Below the pieces are notes generated by a model that was given only the letters and a program-made list of their open reading frames with translations, was not told the origin of the DNA and ran no database searches. From assembly GCA_001898405.1 (NCBI GenBank), contig MKTW01000002.1, positions 430,167 through 494,166 on the forward strand: DNA of 64,000 bases, written 5' to 3'. Origin of the DNA: Sphingobacteriales bacterium 44-61 (lineage in GTDB: Bacteria; Bacteroidota; Bacteroidia; Chitinophagales; Chitinophagaceae). Positions 8,614-19,300 of this stretch are shown one piece after another (within the stretch, counting starts at the first letter, position 1; each line of letters starts with the position of its first letter). Both the position numbers and the translations under genes were made by a program.

Positions 8614-10515
8614 TTATCCCATGTGTTCCCAGGCACTTTGGTAGGCATTTAATTGTTCTGCGTAAGTGATAAAATCAGCGTAAAAGGGGAGCCGGGCTAG
8701 TGTGCCGCTGTCGCCGATGACGACCAGCTTTTTCCGGGCTCTCGTCATCGCTACATTCATGCGGCGGATATCGGATAAGAAACCTATCCTGTTTTCAGGG
8801 TTGCTTCTTGTCATGCTTATGTAAACAATGTCCCTCTCCTGCCCCTGGAAGCTGTCGATCGTATTCACCGCTATTTTATCGCCATAGGCGAGCAATTCAG
8901 GTGATTGCAGCAAAAGCGATCGCAGCAGGTCCACTTGCTGTTTATAGGGTGAAATGATGGCAATGGACGGAAAAGATGCCGGGTGATTTGCTTCCAGGGC
9001 TGGTAATAACTGCCGGAGATGATTAAATACAAATGTTGCTTCTTCAGGATTGTAGGTGCTGGTACCTTCTACTTTCTCTTCAAAACCACAACCGGCCGTG
9101 TCGATAAAAATAAGCGGGTTGTCAAGGTCATACAGCAGATGATCGGCAACGGACTCATGCGCTTTCAGCTTTCCTTTATAAAATACAGCAGATGAATACC
9201 CCATGATTGCTTTGTTCATCCGGTACTGTTCTTCCAGCAGCACCACGGCTTCCGGATGGAGTTCCACATTCTTTTCCATCAGTGTAATATTCAACCCTTC
9301 GCGGGCGGCCTGCTCCGATTTGATGGTAGGCGGCAATTGGAAAGGGTCGCCAGCCAGCACCAGTTTTTTTGCCTTGAGTATGGGTATCCAGCAGGCAGGC
9401 TCCAATGCTTGTGCTGCTTCATCAATTACCACGGTATCAAACCGCCGGTCGCGGATGGTATAATGATTGGCGCCAACGAGTGTGGCAGTGATCACCTGTG
9501 CTTTTGACAGCAGGTCATCCAGGATGTACTGTTCTGTATTAGCTGCTTCTTTCAAAATATTCCTTGCTTCGTCAAACAATGTTTTGCGTTGCTCTCTTTC
9601 TGCTTTTCCAAAATTGCGTTTGTATTTGTAAGCCATTTCCCTGAATTCATTGGCTCTTTTTTTTAGCTTCTTCACCTGTTTCATCTGGCTATGTGCAGCC
9701 ATCTGGCTATCCAATGTAAGGGAAAGAAGTTTTTCCGATACCCGTGCAGGATTACCTACACGCACCACGGTCAATCCTTCGTCCGATAATTTTTCGCTCA
9801 GCAGGTCTACAGCGGCATTGCTTGGCGCCACTACCAGTAACTGCTGATGTGATTGCTGGTAGATCGCTTTGATACCCTGCACCAATGTAGTTGTCTTGCC
9901 TGTGCCCGGCGGTCCATGCACAATAGCCAGCTCATTGGCAGATAATATTTTGTTCACTGCATGCTGCTGCGAACTATTTAACCGCGCTGATGTATACATG
10001 TGCCCTTCTTCATGAAAACCGGGTTGTTTTTCCCCGGTGAGGATACGGATAAGTTGATCATTTTCTTTTTTGTCCAGTCTTGCCGCAGCTTGTTTTAAAG
10101 CAGCACGCATTTCATCATAACTATTATCATCAAAAAGCAGGTTCACTCCCAATTGTCCGTCACGTGCCCAGTCAGGCAGTTCATCTGTCCGCAGGGAGAT
10201 CTTCATTTTATTGCCGCCCTGGTAAGTGATCACTCCTTCCACGCGGTCTTCTTTGGGATTGCGGTTGGAAAACAGTTCTGCGGAAGCGCCGAATCTGAAC
10301 AAATGCGCTATTTCAAGGTGATTGGTTCGTTCCAGTTCCACTGTCAGGTAATCTCCCAGGCCCATTTCTGTATCCCTGATCACGATGGGATACCAGCTAA
10401 GTCCGTTGGAGCGCCGTACGGTAAGAGAACTTGATTCTGTTAATTGTTTATAAGCTAAGCGGTCTGACTGCTCTTCTATTTGTAAAAGTGTGGAGAGCTT
10501 TTTGAAATAATCCAT
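8614..10515 (-). CDS. UPF1/IGHMBP2-like superfamily 1 helicase
   Basis: A 633-residue nucleic-acid helicase. Walker A is VHGPPGTGKTTTLV near residue 200, Walker B is TVVIDEAAQALEP near 365, and motif III is LAGDPFQLPPT near 390. Later motifs are LEEQYRMN, IISPYKQQVDLLRS, VNTIDSFQGQERDIVYISM and VAMTRARKKLVVIGD. An N-terminal beta-rich segment before Walker A is usual in the SMUBP-2 group, which unwinds DNA or RNA; the cellular role is not predictable here. The frame is open to a Met at 10620, but that extension crosses the divergent ArsR promoter, so the Met at 10515 (MDYFKKL) was chosen. The 31-bp hairpin lies just downstream. Confidence 0.9.
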   Translation of the reverse strand: MDYFKKLSTLLQIEEQSDRLAYKQLTESSSLTVRRSNGLSWYPIVIRDTEMGLGDYLTVELERTNHLEIAHLFRFGASAELFSNRNPKEDRVEGVITYQGGNKMKISLRTDELPDWARDGQLGVNLLFDDNSYDEMRAALKQAAARLDKKENDQLIRILTGEKQPGFHEEGHMYTSARLNSSQQHAVNKILSANELAIVHGPPGTGKTTTLVQGIKAIYQQSHQQLLVVAPSNAAVDLLSEKLSDEGLTVVRVGNPARVSEKLLSLTLDSQMAAHSQMKQVKKLKKRANEFREMAYKYKRNFGKAEREQRKTLFDEARNILKEAANTEQYILDDLLSKAQVITATLVGANHYTIRDRRFDTVVIDEAAQALEPACWIPILKAKKLVLAGDPFQLPPTIKSEQAAREGLNITLMEKNVELHPEAVVLLEEQYRMNKAIMGYSSAVFYKGKLKAHESVADHLLYDLDNPLIFIDTAGCGFEEKVEGTSTYNPEEATFVFNHLRQLLPALEANHPASFPSIAIISPYKQQVDLLRSLLLQSPELLAYGDKIAVNTIDSFQGQERDIVYISMTRSNPENRIGFLSDIRRMNVAMTRARKKLVVIGDSGTLARLPFYADFITYAEQLNAYQSAWEHMG

Positions 10516-10572
10516 CCTGCAAAGGTAACCCGGGGTTATGTTAACCTCATTTTCAAACCAAAAGAAAAAAAA

Positions 10573-10603
10573 TTGCGCAACCAAATGATTGCGCATATAT
10601 TTG
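10573..10603 (+). promoter_or_regulatory. ArsR promoter with overlapping operator palindrome
   Basis: A TTG (-33) at 10573-10575 and TATATTTG (-7) at 10596-10603 are 20 bases apart, a full match to the Bacteroidota promoter pattern, ending 27 bases before the ATG at 10631. The spacer is almost filled by the inverted repeat TGCGCAACC-AAAT-GATTGCGCA (10574-10595, 8 of 9 positions paired). This placement fits an operator at which the downstream ArsR protein represses its own transcription. Confidence 0.7.
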
Positions 10604-10630
10604 CAATTAAATGGTAGCAAATAATAAAAA

Positions 10631-10957
10631 ATGGAAACAAGAAGAGATGTTTTTCAGGCTATAGCCGACCCTACCAGGCGGGCCATCATTATGCTCCTGG
10701 CTGTAGGCGCAATGACGCCCAATGCAATTGCCGAACATTTCGACAGCAGCAGGCAGGCGGTTTCAAAACATTTACAGATCCTGACAGAATGCGAGATCCT
10801 GAAACAGGAGCAACAAGGCAGGGAGATCCACTATCACCTGAATGCAGATAAAATGAAAGAGATTGAAAAATGGCTGGAGCAGTTCAGGCAACTGCTGGCC
10901 AAACGATTCAACCAGCTCGACGAAGTACTAAAACAACTTAAAAACAACAGAAAATGA
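10631..10957 (+). CDS. ArsR-family winged-helix transcriptional regulator
   Basis: A 108-residue DNA-binding protein. The start region [16 protein letters not shown] is the usual first helix of the family; the helix-turn-helix is [20 protein letters not shown] (residues about 37-56), and REIHYHL is the wing. No cysteine cluster typical of metal-sensing ArsR proteins is present; this subgroup is normally encoded beside SRPBCC (AHSA1) genes, as here. The stop overlaps the next start (ATGA), implying translational coupling. A dyad in its own promoter suggests autoregulation. Confidence 0.9.
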   Translation: METRRDVFQAIADPTRRAIIMLLAVGAMTPNAIAEHFDSSRQAVSKHLQILTECEILKQEQQGREIHYHLNADKMKEIEKWLEQFRQLLAKRFNQLDEVLKQLKNNRK

Positions 10958-11916
10958 ATAAAGCAATCCTTTTCAACTTCCTTGTGGACAAGGAAAACAA
11001 GAAAATCAAAGTGGAAAGATCTTTTGACGCACCTATTGATTTAGTATGGGCTGCATGGACAGAAGCAGACATTCTCGACCAGTGGTGGGCGCCTAAACCC
11101 TACAGGGCTATCACAAAATCAATGAACTTTTCCGAAGGTGGGCGCTGGCATTATTATATGCTAAGCCCTGAAGGAGAAAAACACTGGTGCCTGTTTGACT
11201 ACGAAACTATCAAGCCCCTCAAATCCTTTTCAGGCATTGACGCTTTCTGCGATGAAAATGCTGTCATGAATAATAGCTTGCCGAAAAGTAAATGGGAAAA
11301 CACTTTTAGCTCCGGGGAAGATGAAACAGTCGTAAACATCCAACTCCAGTTCAAATCACTTGAAGACCTGGAAGAGCTTATTAAAACGGGCTTTAAAGAA
11401 GGATTCACTGCGGGACTGGAAAACCTGGACCAATATATTGCTGCACAGTTCTATTTAAGAAAACAAAATAAGACCAGCAACATGGCGCGGGTATCCACCT
11501 ATGTAAATTTTCCAGGCAATACCGAAGAAGTGTTTAACTTTTACAGATCAGTTTTCAAAACAGATTTTATCAACGGTGTACAGCGGTTTGGAGATATACC
11601 CGCCGATCCCAATCACCCACCGGTGGCAGATAATGTAAAGAAAATGGTTTTGCATGTTGAACTTCCCCTGCTTGGCGGGCATGTGCTGATGGGAACAGAC
11701 GCACCTAAAGAAATGGGCTTTACTGTTACACAAGGCAACAATATGCATATTAATCTTGAGCCTGAGTCCAGAAAAGAAGCAGACCGGCTCTTTAAGGAAC
11801 TTTCCGCAGGCGGAAAAATAGAGATGCCGATCCAGGATATGTTCTGGGGTGCCTATTTTGGAAGCTTCACCGATAAATATGGTATCAACTGGATGATCAA
11901 TTACCAGGAAAAATAA
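10954..11916 (+). CDS. Fused SRPBCC (AHSA1-like) and VOC (PhnB-like) protein
   Basis: A 320-residue two-domain protein. Residues about 18-165 are an AHSA1-type SRPBCC domain ([20 protein letters not shown] near the start, then LDQWWAPKP), a hydrophobic-ligand fold. Residues about 176-320 are a VOC domain of the PhnB type ([54 protein letters not shown]). The joint, near residue 170, contains an internal Met (SNMARVSTY) at the point where a separate VOC gene would start, so it looks like two adjacent genes merged by loss of a stop. It is coupled to the ArsR gene and is probably controlled by it. The ligand is unknown. Confidence 0.82.
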   Translation: MNKAILFNFLVDKENKKIKVERSFDAPIDLVWAAWTEADILDQWWAPKPYRAITKSMNFSEGGRWHYYMLSPEGEKHWCLFDYETIKPLKSFSGIDAFCDENAVMNNSLPKSKWENTFSSGEDETVVNIQLQFKSLEDLEELIKTGFKEGFTAGLENLDQYIAAQFYLRKQNKTSNMARVSTYVNFPGNTEEVFNFYRSVFKTDFINGVQRFGDIPADPNHPPVADNVKKMVLHVELPLLGGHVLMGTDAPKEMGFTVTQGNNMHINLEPESRKEADRLFKELSAGGKIEMPIQDMFWGAYFGSFTDKYGINWMINYQEK

Positions 11917-11924
11917 TTCAGTTA

Positions 11925-12197
11925 TTAATTAGCGATCTCCTCTGCATGAAAAGACTCCAGTGCGTCAGCAATCACCGCTCTCAATTCAACAATATGGTGA
12001 GGGAGATCGCTTTCCTGAATATCTATCCTCCCGTTCTTTTCCTTTAATATGTGATTACCGTAGAGCAGCATTTCCAGGTCTCCATTCATAATGGTCACCC
12101 GGTACTCTTTCTCCCCTTCTTCCCTTTCTTTAATGATGCGTATCAATGCCTGGTATTGGCTTTTTTTATACTTAAAGCTTATAGAAAACATTGTCAT
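11925..12197 (-). CDS. Small protein of unknown function
   Basis: A 90-residue protein, not recognised. It is charged and has no signal peptide or membrane segment (SFKYKKSQYQALIRIIKERE at the start, and an acidic helix AVIADALESFHAEE at the end), so it is probably cytoplasmic. The frame is open to a Met at 12257, but the first 20 residues of that version are Cys/Phe-rich and unlike the rest; the Met at 12197 (or 12191) is more likely. It converges on the SRPBCC-VOC gene with 8 bases between the stops. Confidence 0.55.
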   Translation of the reverse strand: MTMFSISFKYKKSQYQALIRIIKEREEGEKEYRVTIMNGDLEMLLYGNHILKEKNGRIDIQESDLPHHIVELRAVIADALESFHAEEIAN

Positions 12198-12258
12198 GTC
12201 AATGCATTTATGATTAAAGTAAAGAGCACGGCTAAAAAACGGTGCTTGCACTAACATC

Positions 12259-12300
12259 TAACAACCAAAATACTGCCGGGTTTGATTAACCGGCAGTATT
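12259..12300 (-). terminator. Rho-independent terminator of the sugar-utilisation operon
   Basis: On the minus strand, AATACTGCCGG (12300-12290) pairs with CCGGCAGTATT (12279-12269), followed by the T-rich TTGGTTGTT. It lies 66 bases past the MFS transporter stop, at the end of the susC-susD-GH130-MFS gene run. Confidence 0.7.
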
Positions 12301-12365
12301 CTTTCTTATTGTCTTCATAAAAAATAATAAAGAGGGCAAAGGTTTAATGGAAAAGATGTACACAT

Positions 12366-13577
12366 CTAATTACTCTTATATAACTTCAAGCCATATAAGA
12401 AAATAACTACATAACAAATAATAGGGAGATAATAGGCTGTTGCCACATCTTTATTAGCGATCAGCCCCATCAGTGGAGGAAACACTGCACCGCCTACCAC
12501 ACCCATCACAATGAAAGATGAAGCCTGTTGCGTATGATGGCCCAGGTCTTTCAGTCCAAGGCTGAAAATAGTGGGAAACATGATGCTGAAAAAGAAGTTG
12601 ATCAGCAATAAAGCAATAAACGATACCCATCCTGCACTTTGCGCTACAATGACACACATGAGTATATTCCCCAAGGCAAATATGGCCAGCAGGATATTGG
12701 GTTTGATGAACCGCATCAGGAAAGTGCCTGTAAAGCGGCCTATCATCATTAGTATCATGCTTAAGCTGAAATAGTAAGATGCTTTTTCATCACTCAATCC
12801 CATTTTTTCGTGACCATAATTGATAAAAAATGCCCAGGTGCCACCCTGCGCTGCCACATTGAAGAACTGCGCTACAATGGCCCAGATAAAATGTTTATGC
12901 TGGAATAAACGTTTGGGTGCAGCCACCAATTGCTGATCAACGCTCTGGTTATGATGCGGATCAAACGCCGTGTTCACCGCCGGCACTTTTACCAGCGAAA
13001 AAGCAGCAGCAACGATCAGCACAATAATGCCGATAATGATGTATACCTGCTTCACACTGTAGAGATCGGCGGCAACGGAACTGCTTAAGATAAACATCCC
13101 TCCTACCGTAGGGCCAATGATCGTTCCCACACCATTGAATGCCTGTGCAAAATTTAATCGCTGATCGCTGGTAGCCTGCGGCCCCAGGGAAGCTACAAAG
13201 GGATGCGCTACTGTTTCAAGCGTTGCCATGCCACAAGCCAGTACAAACAATGATACCCTGAAGAATAAAAACGATTCTGCATTCGCCGCAGGCACAAACA
13301 GGAAAGCTCCTGTTGCAAACAATACCAGTCCAAGCAAAACGCCACGCTGGTAGCCAAACCGTTTCATGAACAGGCCGGCCGGGATGCCCATCACGGCATA
13401 TGCACCAAAAACGGAGAACTGCACAAGCCCTGATTGGGATTTGCTTACATGCAAGACGTTCTGGAAATGTTTGTTCAATACATCACCCATCGTCATGGCC
13501 ACACCCCAGATCATAAACAAAGAGATCACGAACACGAGGGTGACCAGGTATTTTTTTTCAGTAAAAGCTGCTTTCAT
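12366..13577 (-). CDS. Sugar MFS transporter, FucP-like
   Basis: A 403-residue inner-membrane permease with about 12 hydrophobic segments. Features of the FucP/glucose-galactose symporter family are visible: the N-terminal segment followed by GDVLNKHFQNVLHVSKSQSG, a gate-like VFGAYAVMGIPAGLFMKRFGY loop, and LNFAQAFNGVGTIIGPTVGG in the fifth transmembrane region. It would carry mono- or disaccharide into the cytoplasm by proton symport. It is the last gene of the SusC/SusD/GH130 operon, 33 bases after the GH130 stop, and would import the product released outside the inner membrane. The specific sugar cannot be read; context points to mannose or a mannoside. Confidence 0.87.
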   Translation of the reverse strand: MKAAFTEKKYLVTLVFVISLFMIWGVAMTMGDVLNKHFQNVLHVSKSQSGLVQFSVFGAYAVMGIPAGLFMKRFGYQRGVLLGLVLFATGAFLFVPAANAESFLFFRVSLFVLACGMATLETVAHPFVASLGPQATSDQRLNFAQAFNGVGTIIGPTVGGMFILSSSVAADLYSVKQVYIIIGIIVLIVAAAFSLVKVPAVNTAFDPHHNQSVDQQLVAAPKRLFQHKHFIWAIVAQFFNVAAQGGTWAFFINYGHEKMGLSDEKASYYFSLSMILMMIGRFTGTFLMRFIKPNILLAIFALGNILMCVIVAQSAGWVSFIALLLINFFFSIMFPTIFSLGLKDLGHHTQQASSFIVMGVVGGAVFPPLMGLIANKDVATAYYLPIICYVVIFLYGLKLYKSN

Positions 13578-13610
13578 CGTTTCATAGAAAGATTGATCGC
13601 CTGTTGAATA

Positions 13611-14795
13611 TTATTTTTTATCTGCCGTTGCCACAGCGATCTTGGAATCTGCTGTGCCGTAATAAAGGAACCATTTGCCTTTGAAAGGAACCAACCCTTC
13701 GATAAAACAAACATTATTTACCTGGCCGGTTATTTCATAATCCTTTTCGGGTTTGAAAAAATAGTTCGTACTGCGGTCGATCACTTTGAAAGGATCATTC
13801 TGATCAAGCAGTATTTGACCTGCAGCATAAGTGCCATCAGCCAGGCTTTTGTCGCCAAAGGCAGGACTGTTCTTGCTATTGTAAAAGAAAAGAATGCCAT
13901 CATTGGTAAGCAAAGCTGGCGGACCAGGTTCTACCAGTTCACTATCGAATTTTCCTTTGCGCGGACCAAACACGATCTTGAAAGCAGGATATTTTCTTAA
14001 GGAATCATATTGGTATTTGGCAGGATCGGTTTCAGGAACAGGCACCCAATCGATCAGGTTGTCTGAAGTGGCCATATAGATATTTGACTCACCCCAGTAC
14101 ATCTGGTATTTTCCATTGATCTTTGCAGCAACCAACCTGTTCCCCTCCTGGCGCGCCACCACTGATCCTGATTTAGACCAGTAATTGATATACTTCCCGC
14201 CCTCTGCATTTTTGAATACAGAACCATGTTTGGTCCAATGCACGAGATCAGTGGAAGTAGCAATAAACAAGCGGGCAGTGGTACCATCATAAGCTGTATA
14301 GGTCATGTAGTAAGTTCCTTTCTCATCCTCCACAATGCGGGGGTCTTCGCAACCTCCTTCCCATTCATATTTTTTATATGCATCATTGGCTGGGAACAAG
14401 ACGGGATCATTATTCCTGGTAAAATGCAATCCATCCTCACTCATGGCCAATCCTATCCTGGATGTGCCGGCAAAGCGACCGATAGTATCTTCTGCCCTGT
14501 AAAGCAGGTACACTTTTCCATCGCGTACAACGGCTGCAGGATTGAACACATCTTTCGCTTCCCAGGCCACTTGTTTATTCAGGATTGGGTCCTTGAATAC
14601 AATAGGCGACGGTTTCAGCACAGGGTTTACGGTATCTTGCTTGGTAAAAGGAGCTATCATCCATGCCTGTATTGAATCTTTCTTTGCCCCCGTGGTTGTT
14701 CCTTCTTCCTGTTTTGATTGTTGATCGCCACACGATATCAACATCGTTACTGAGCAGGCAACTGTAAAAAGAAAACTGGTTTTATTCATGTACAT
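13611..14795 (-). CDS. GH130-type glycosidase/phosphorylase lipoprotein
   Basis: A 394-residue protein with a lipoprotein leader (TVACSVTMLISC, Cys near residue 22) followed by a Ser/Thr/Glu-rich linker, so it is anchored outside the inner membrane. The catalytic five-bladed propeller begins near residue 60. FNPAAVVRDGKVYLLYRAED, WEGGCEDPRIVEDEKGTYY and TYTAYDGTTARLFIATSTD are typical of glycoside hydrolase family 130, with the Asp of EDPR as the expected acid. Family members act on beta-mannosides, either by phosphorolysis or hydrolysis; an exported enzyme favours hydrolysis, because phosphorolysis needs inorganic phosphate and a way to recover the sugar phosphate. It sits between SusD and the MFS transporter. 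The second Met (14789) is an equally good start. Confidence 0.82.
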   Translation of the reverse strand: MYMNKTSFLFTVACSVTMLISCGDQQSKQEEGTTTGAKKDSIQAWMIAPFTKQDTVNPVLKPSPIVFKDPILNKQVAWEAKDVFNPAAVVRDGKVYLLYRAEDTIGRFAGTSRIGLAMSEDGLHFTRNNDPVLFPANDAYKKYEWEGGCEDPRIVEDEKGTYYMTYTAYDGTTARLFIATSTDLVHWTKHGSVFKNAEGGKYINYWSKSGSVVARQEGNRLVAAKINGKYQMYWGESNIYMATSDNLIDWVPVPETDPAKYQYDSLRKYPAFKIVFGPRKGKFDSELVEPGPPALLTNDGILFFYNSKNSPAFGDKSLADGTYAAGQILLDQNDPFKVIDRSTNYFFKPEKDYEITGQVNNVCFIEGLVPFKGKWFLYYGTADSKIAVATADKK

Positions 14796-14819
14796 GATTA
14801 TTTATTTAATACTTGATTC

Positions 14820-16319
14820 TTATTGATATCCATCATTCTGCTTCAGACCGATCAGATCAACTTCCCTTTGAGGAATTGGCAGCACAGCATTGGCAGGTTT
14901 ATAGCCTGTTCCGTAATCATTGTGACCAGTCAGGGGATCAGCATCCGGTTTTGCGGCTAATACGGTAGCGGCAATATTCCAGCGAACCAGATCATAATAA
15001 CGATGCCATTCAAAAGCCAGCTCTACCCGGCGTTCATGGCGAATGGCTGCCAGCAGATCAGCCTGCACATTGGTTGTTACCTCCGGCAATGCTGTAGCTG
15101 GATTAGCCGCATTACTCCTGGCTCTTCCCCTCACTCTCTCCAAAGCAGTTCTTGCTTCAGGCAATTTATTCAACTGGGCAAAGCACTCTGCTTTCCATAA
15201 AAGCACATCGGCCAAACGGATATAGATAAAATCGATACCGCCATCATCCGATGGTGATGTGTTGGACATGAACTTTCTTACGTTGTAGCCGGTAATGGAA
15301 TTCGCCGCATTATAAGGCGTGCCGTCAAACCAGGTATCGCCGGCTTTAAATACAGTCGCACTCAGGCGGGGATCACCTGGTTCAAACTCTGCCACCAGGT
15401 TGTCGGTTGGAAGATTAAAATTCCAGCCATACCCCTGTTTGCCGAACACAGCATTGAAGATAGAGCCCTTTTGTGGTGTTTGCCCCGCATCATGCCGGGC
15501 CACGAATATTTTTTCGGCGCCCTGCTCCCCTGCACCATTAAAGTTATCGGCAAATTGGGGAAGCAGGTTATACGGCAGGGCCTCTACTTTCGCAATCTCA
15601 TCGAGACAGCTTTGCCATTGCCCCTGGTACAAATAGGTTTTTGCTTTCAGCGCATAAGCGGCTCCTTTTGTAGCACGCTGATAATTGGCTGCATCATAAG
15701 AAGGCTCCAGCATCGGCGCTGCATTATCCAGGTCTTCACGGATCTGGTCATACACCTGCTCTGTGGTGGCGCGGGTCGTATTGTCTGTCATATTCTTTTC
15801 CGGGATCAGCAAGGGCACACCTCCAAAATTCTGCACAAGCCGGAAATAATAAAATGCGCGAAGGAATAACATTTCACCTTTCATTCTTTTCCAGATATTG
15901 GCATCAAGCCCGGGCACAGCAGAGCCATCCTGCGCCAGTACAGTGTTGGCAGCATTCACACCTTTGAAGTTATAGCGCCATATGCCCAGCACATTGTTGT
16001 TGGTAGGGAAAATAGTAAAGGTTTCCATCCGGCGCATATCTTCCTGATCACCCAGCCCTCCTCCGCCTTTCACGGCATCATCGCTCATTAGGTCGCCTAC
16101 TACAAACTCGCGGGGAATAGATGCACCATTGTCCCATTCCCAATTGCCACGGAAACGGTTGGTCAGTGGTTCATACGCCGCATCAACGGCCAATGTAAAA
16201 TCACCTGCTTGCTTGAATACGTTTTCTTCTGTAAGCACGCCCTGCGGTTGCAGGTCCAGTTTTTTACTGCAAGCTGTTATCAGCGTTGCAGCAGTAAGTA
16301 TATAGATCAGCTTTTTCAT
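14820..16319 (-). CDS. SusD/RagB family glycan-binding lipoprotein
   Basis: A 499-residue surface lipoprotein. The leader is MKKLIYILTAATLITACSKK with Cys near residue 17, followed by LDLQPQGVLTEENVF, the classic start of mature SusD proteins. The TPR-like N-terminal half includes MLFLRAFYYFRLVQNFGGVPLL near residue 150, and the C-terminal half has IRLADVLLWKAECFAQLN and AIRHERRVELAFEWHRYYDL, all family landmarks. It forms the lid of the SusC transporter and binds oligosaccharide at the cell surface. It lies 31 bases downstream of susC. Confidence 0.94.
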   Translation of the reverse strand: MKKLIYILTAATLITACSKKLDLQPQGVLTEENVFKQAGDFTLAVDAAYEPLTNRFRGNWEWDNGASIPREFVVGDLMSDDAVKGGGGLGDQEDMRRMETFTIFPTNNNVLGIWRYNFKGVNAANTVLAQDGSAVPGLDANIWKRMKGEMLFLRAFYYFRLVQNFGGVPLLIPEKNMTDNTTRATTEQVYDQIREDLDNAAPMLEPSYDAANYQRATKGAAYALKAKTYLYQGQWQSCLDEIAKVEALPYNLLPQFADNFNGAGEQGAEKIFVARHDAGQTPQKGSIFNAVFGKQGYGWNFNLPTDNLVAEFEPGDPRLSATVFKAGDTWFDGTPYNAANSITGYNVRKFMSNTSPSDDGGIDFIYIRLADVLLWKAECFAQLNKLPEARTALERVRGRARSNAANPATALPEVTTNVQADLLAAIRHERRVELAFEWHRYYDLVRWNIAATVLAAKPDADPLTGHNDYGTGYKPANAVLPIPQREVDLIGLKQNDGYQ

Positions 16320-16350
16320 ATAATTAAATTATAGGTCGGTCAATCGTTAA

Positions 16351-19300
16351 TTAAAAAGTGAGTTGGACGCCAAAAGTGAATGTACGTGATGGAGGATATG
16401 TGCCCATATCAATACCAACACCCAGATCGCCATAATTGGCCAGGTTATCATTGGTATACAATTCAGGATCGAAGCCTTTGTATTTGGTAATGGTAAACAC
16501 ATTCTGCATGCTGGCATATATCCTTGCCTGTGTGAAGCCGGCACGGCTCATCCATCCTGCCGGAAGATTATATCCTATCATCGCATTTTTCAAACGCAGG
16601 TAAGAACCGTTCTCTACATAGCGGTTGGATGTGCGGCGGTTATTATTTGCATCAAGGAAAGTGGCACGGGGCATAGTGTTGCTGGTGCCTTCGCCATGCC
16701 AACGCGTTTCATAAAAATCCAGTTTGGTATTGAAACCACGGGAATCGAAACTGTTGATGATATTGTCCACTTCATTGTAAATATCATTGCCCACTACACC
16801 ATTAAAGAATAAAGTAAGGTCAAATTGTTTATAACGAAGGGTAGCATTCAAACTATAGAGGAAATCAGGCAAACCATGGCCGATAATGCTGCGGTCCTTA
16901 TCATCGATCACTCCATCATTATTGATATCAGCAAACCGGATATCACCGGGCTTGGCAGCGGGTTGATATACATCCCCATCCTTGTTCACATAGTTGGTTA
17001 CATCAGCAGCAGTCTGGAATATACCCGCCGTGGTATAACCATAGAAGGAGCCGATTGCCTCACCCGGCTTCAATAAGATCTGTCCATTGCCTGAACTGAT
17101 CAATTGATCTTTTGTTTTGTACAAAGAAGTCACTTCATTTTTCAGCGTGGTGATATTGGCAGTGATATCCCATGACAGGCCATTCTTTGCCCGATCATTA
17201 TAATTCAGTGTCACATCCCAGCCTTTATTGGTCATGGCGGCACCGTTCACATAAGGAGGCGCTGCATCACCATTTGTATAGGAAACCGGTAGTTGTATCA
17301 GGATATCACTGGTATTTCTTTTATACCAATCCACTGAAAAACGGACCCTTCCTTTCAGGAAGGCACCATCCAAACCAATATCTGTTTGCTTTGTTTCTTC
17401 CCATTTCACATCAGGATTGCCTTGCGAAGCAACCGTAAGCACACCATTGTTGGTACTGTAAATAGTGGCATAAGGATAATTACCGATTTGCTGGTTGCCA
17501 AGTTTACCCCAGCTTCCGCGGAGCTTCAGTTCACTCAACCAATTCACATTATCCATAAATCTTTCCCGCATGATATTCCAACCTGCCGATACCGACGGGA
17601 AATAGCCGGTACGGTTGGCTTTGCTGAAGCGGGATGACTGATCAGCACGCAATGTTGCAGATAAGAGATAACGGTTGTCATATGCATAAGCAACACGGCC
17701 GAAATAAGACATCAGTGCAGATTCCTGTTTGGTGCCGCTTACGCCTTGCGTGCCCGTGCCATAATCAAGGTACTGCAGGCTGCCGTTACCATCTGTTCTT
17801 GTATCATAACCGGAACGGAAACCGGAGAAATAATCCGTGATCTCTTTTACATATTCTGTACCTGCCAGCACAGATACATCGTGCACTCCGTTGAACACAT
17901 GCGTATAATTTGCTGTATTCGTCCAGGTCAATGCACTGCTGCGGTTCCTGTATTTATCCACGCCTTTGTCGTTCGGGTTCATCACCGTTCTGTCGCCGGG
18001 GATCTGACCGTTGTAAGCTTGTTGCTCCAGCATATTGAAATCAACACCCAGGCTGGTGCGCAGGCGGATATCTTTTACAGGTTTTACTTCTGCAAACACA
18101 TTACCGAGAATGCGGTACCTGTCGGCTGTACGGTTGCGGTACTGAGCAATGGCCAGGGGGTTCTTTCCATCACCATACAAATTCGGGTTTTGATAAAGCC
18201 CTGCAGGAGGAAGATCAGTCAGCAATCCTGTAGCCGGATCATATACAGGAATAGCATTAGGGCGGATCAATGCATAACGTACCACACCGGGCAGGCTTCC
18301 GGGACGGCCACCATCACCGGAAGCACCGATGTATTGATTGCTTTCATAAGTGAAGTTGAGATTCTCTCCGATCCTTAACCAGCTTTTCACATCAGATGTG
18401 ATATTGGAGCGCAAGCCATACCGTTTGAAGTTGGAATACTCGATCGTTCCTTCCTGGTTCACATAATTACCGGAGATAAAATAACGTGTCTTATCTGTGC
18501 CGCCAGAAAAAGCAAGGCTGTAACGTTGCGTCAGCGCCTGGCGAAAGATCGCGTCCAGCCAATCCGTATTCGGGAGGCTTGAAGGATTATCGTTATTCCG
18601 GTTGGCGCTGCCATCATTGACAAAAGCTTCGTTCTGCAGTTCGATAAACTGGGCTGTGTTCACCATCTTTGGCAAGCCAATAGCATTGGCCAGGCCAAGC
18701 GATGCATCAAAACTGATGGTGCTTTTACCGGCTTTGCCAGATTTGGTAGTCACCAGTATCACACCGTTGGATGCCCTTGCACCGTAGATAGCTGCAGCAG
18801 ATGCATCCTTCAGTATTTCCATGCTTTCTATATCGTTGGGTGAAATAGTGGTAAGCCCGCTGTTCACCTGTATGCCATCAATTATATAAAGTGGTTCATT
18901 ATTATTCAATGATCCGATGCCACGAATGCGCACCACTGCATTGGTACCGGGGGCACCGGTAGGTGATGTTACATTCACTCCCGAAGCCTGTCCCTGCAAG
19001 GCAGTACCAATATCTACCGCCTGTGTTTTGGTCAGCTCTGCCCCTTTCACGGAAGAAACAGCGCCTGTAAGGGTCGATTTCTTTTGGGTGCCATAACCTA
19101 CCACCACTACTTCATCCAATGCGGTGGCAGAAAGCAGCAGTGAAATGGACAGCGGACTGCCATCATACGTGATCGTTTGCCTGGCATAGCCCACCATCGT
19201 TATTTCAAGAATGGATGGTGAGCCGGCTTGCAGCTTCAGGGTAAAACTTCCATCGGCTGCAGTGTATGTTCCATTGGATGTGTTTTGCTGAACAATATTG

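Noticed and set aside
12051..12254. Plus-strand 67-codon frame opposite the small unknown gene
   Set aside because: Antisense overlap; the minus-strand frame has the more protein-like charge pattern.
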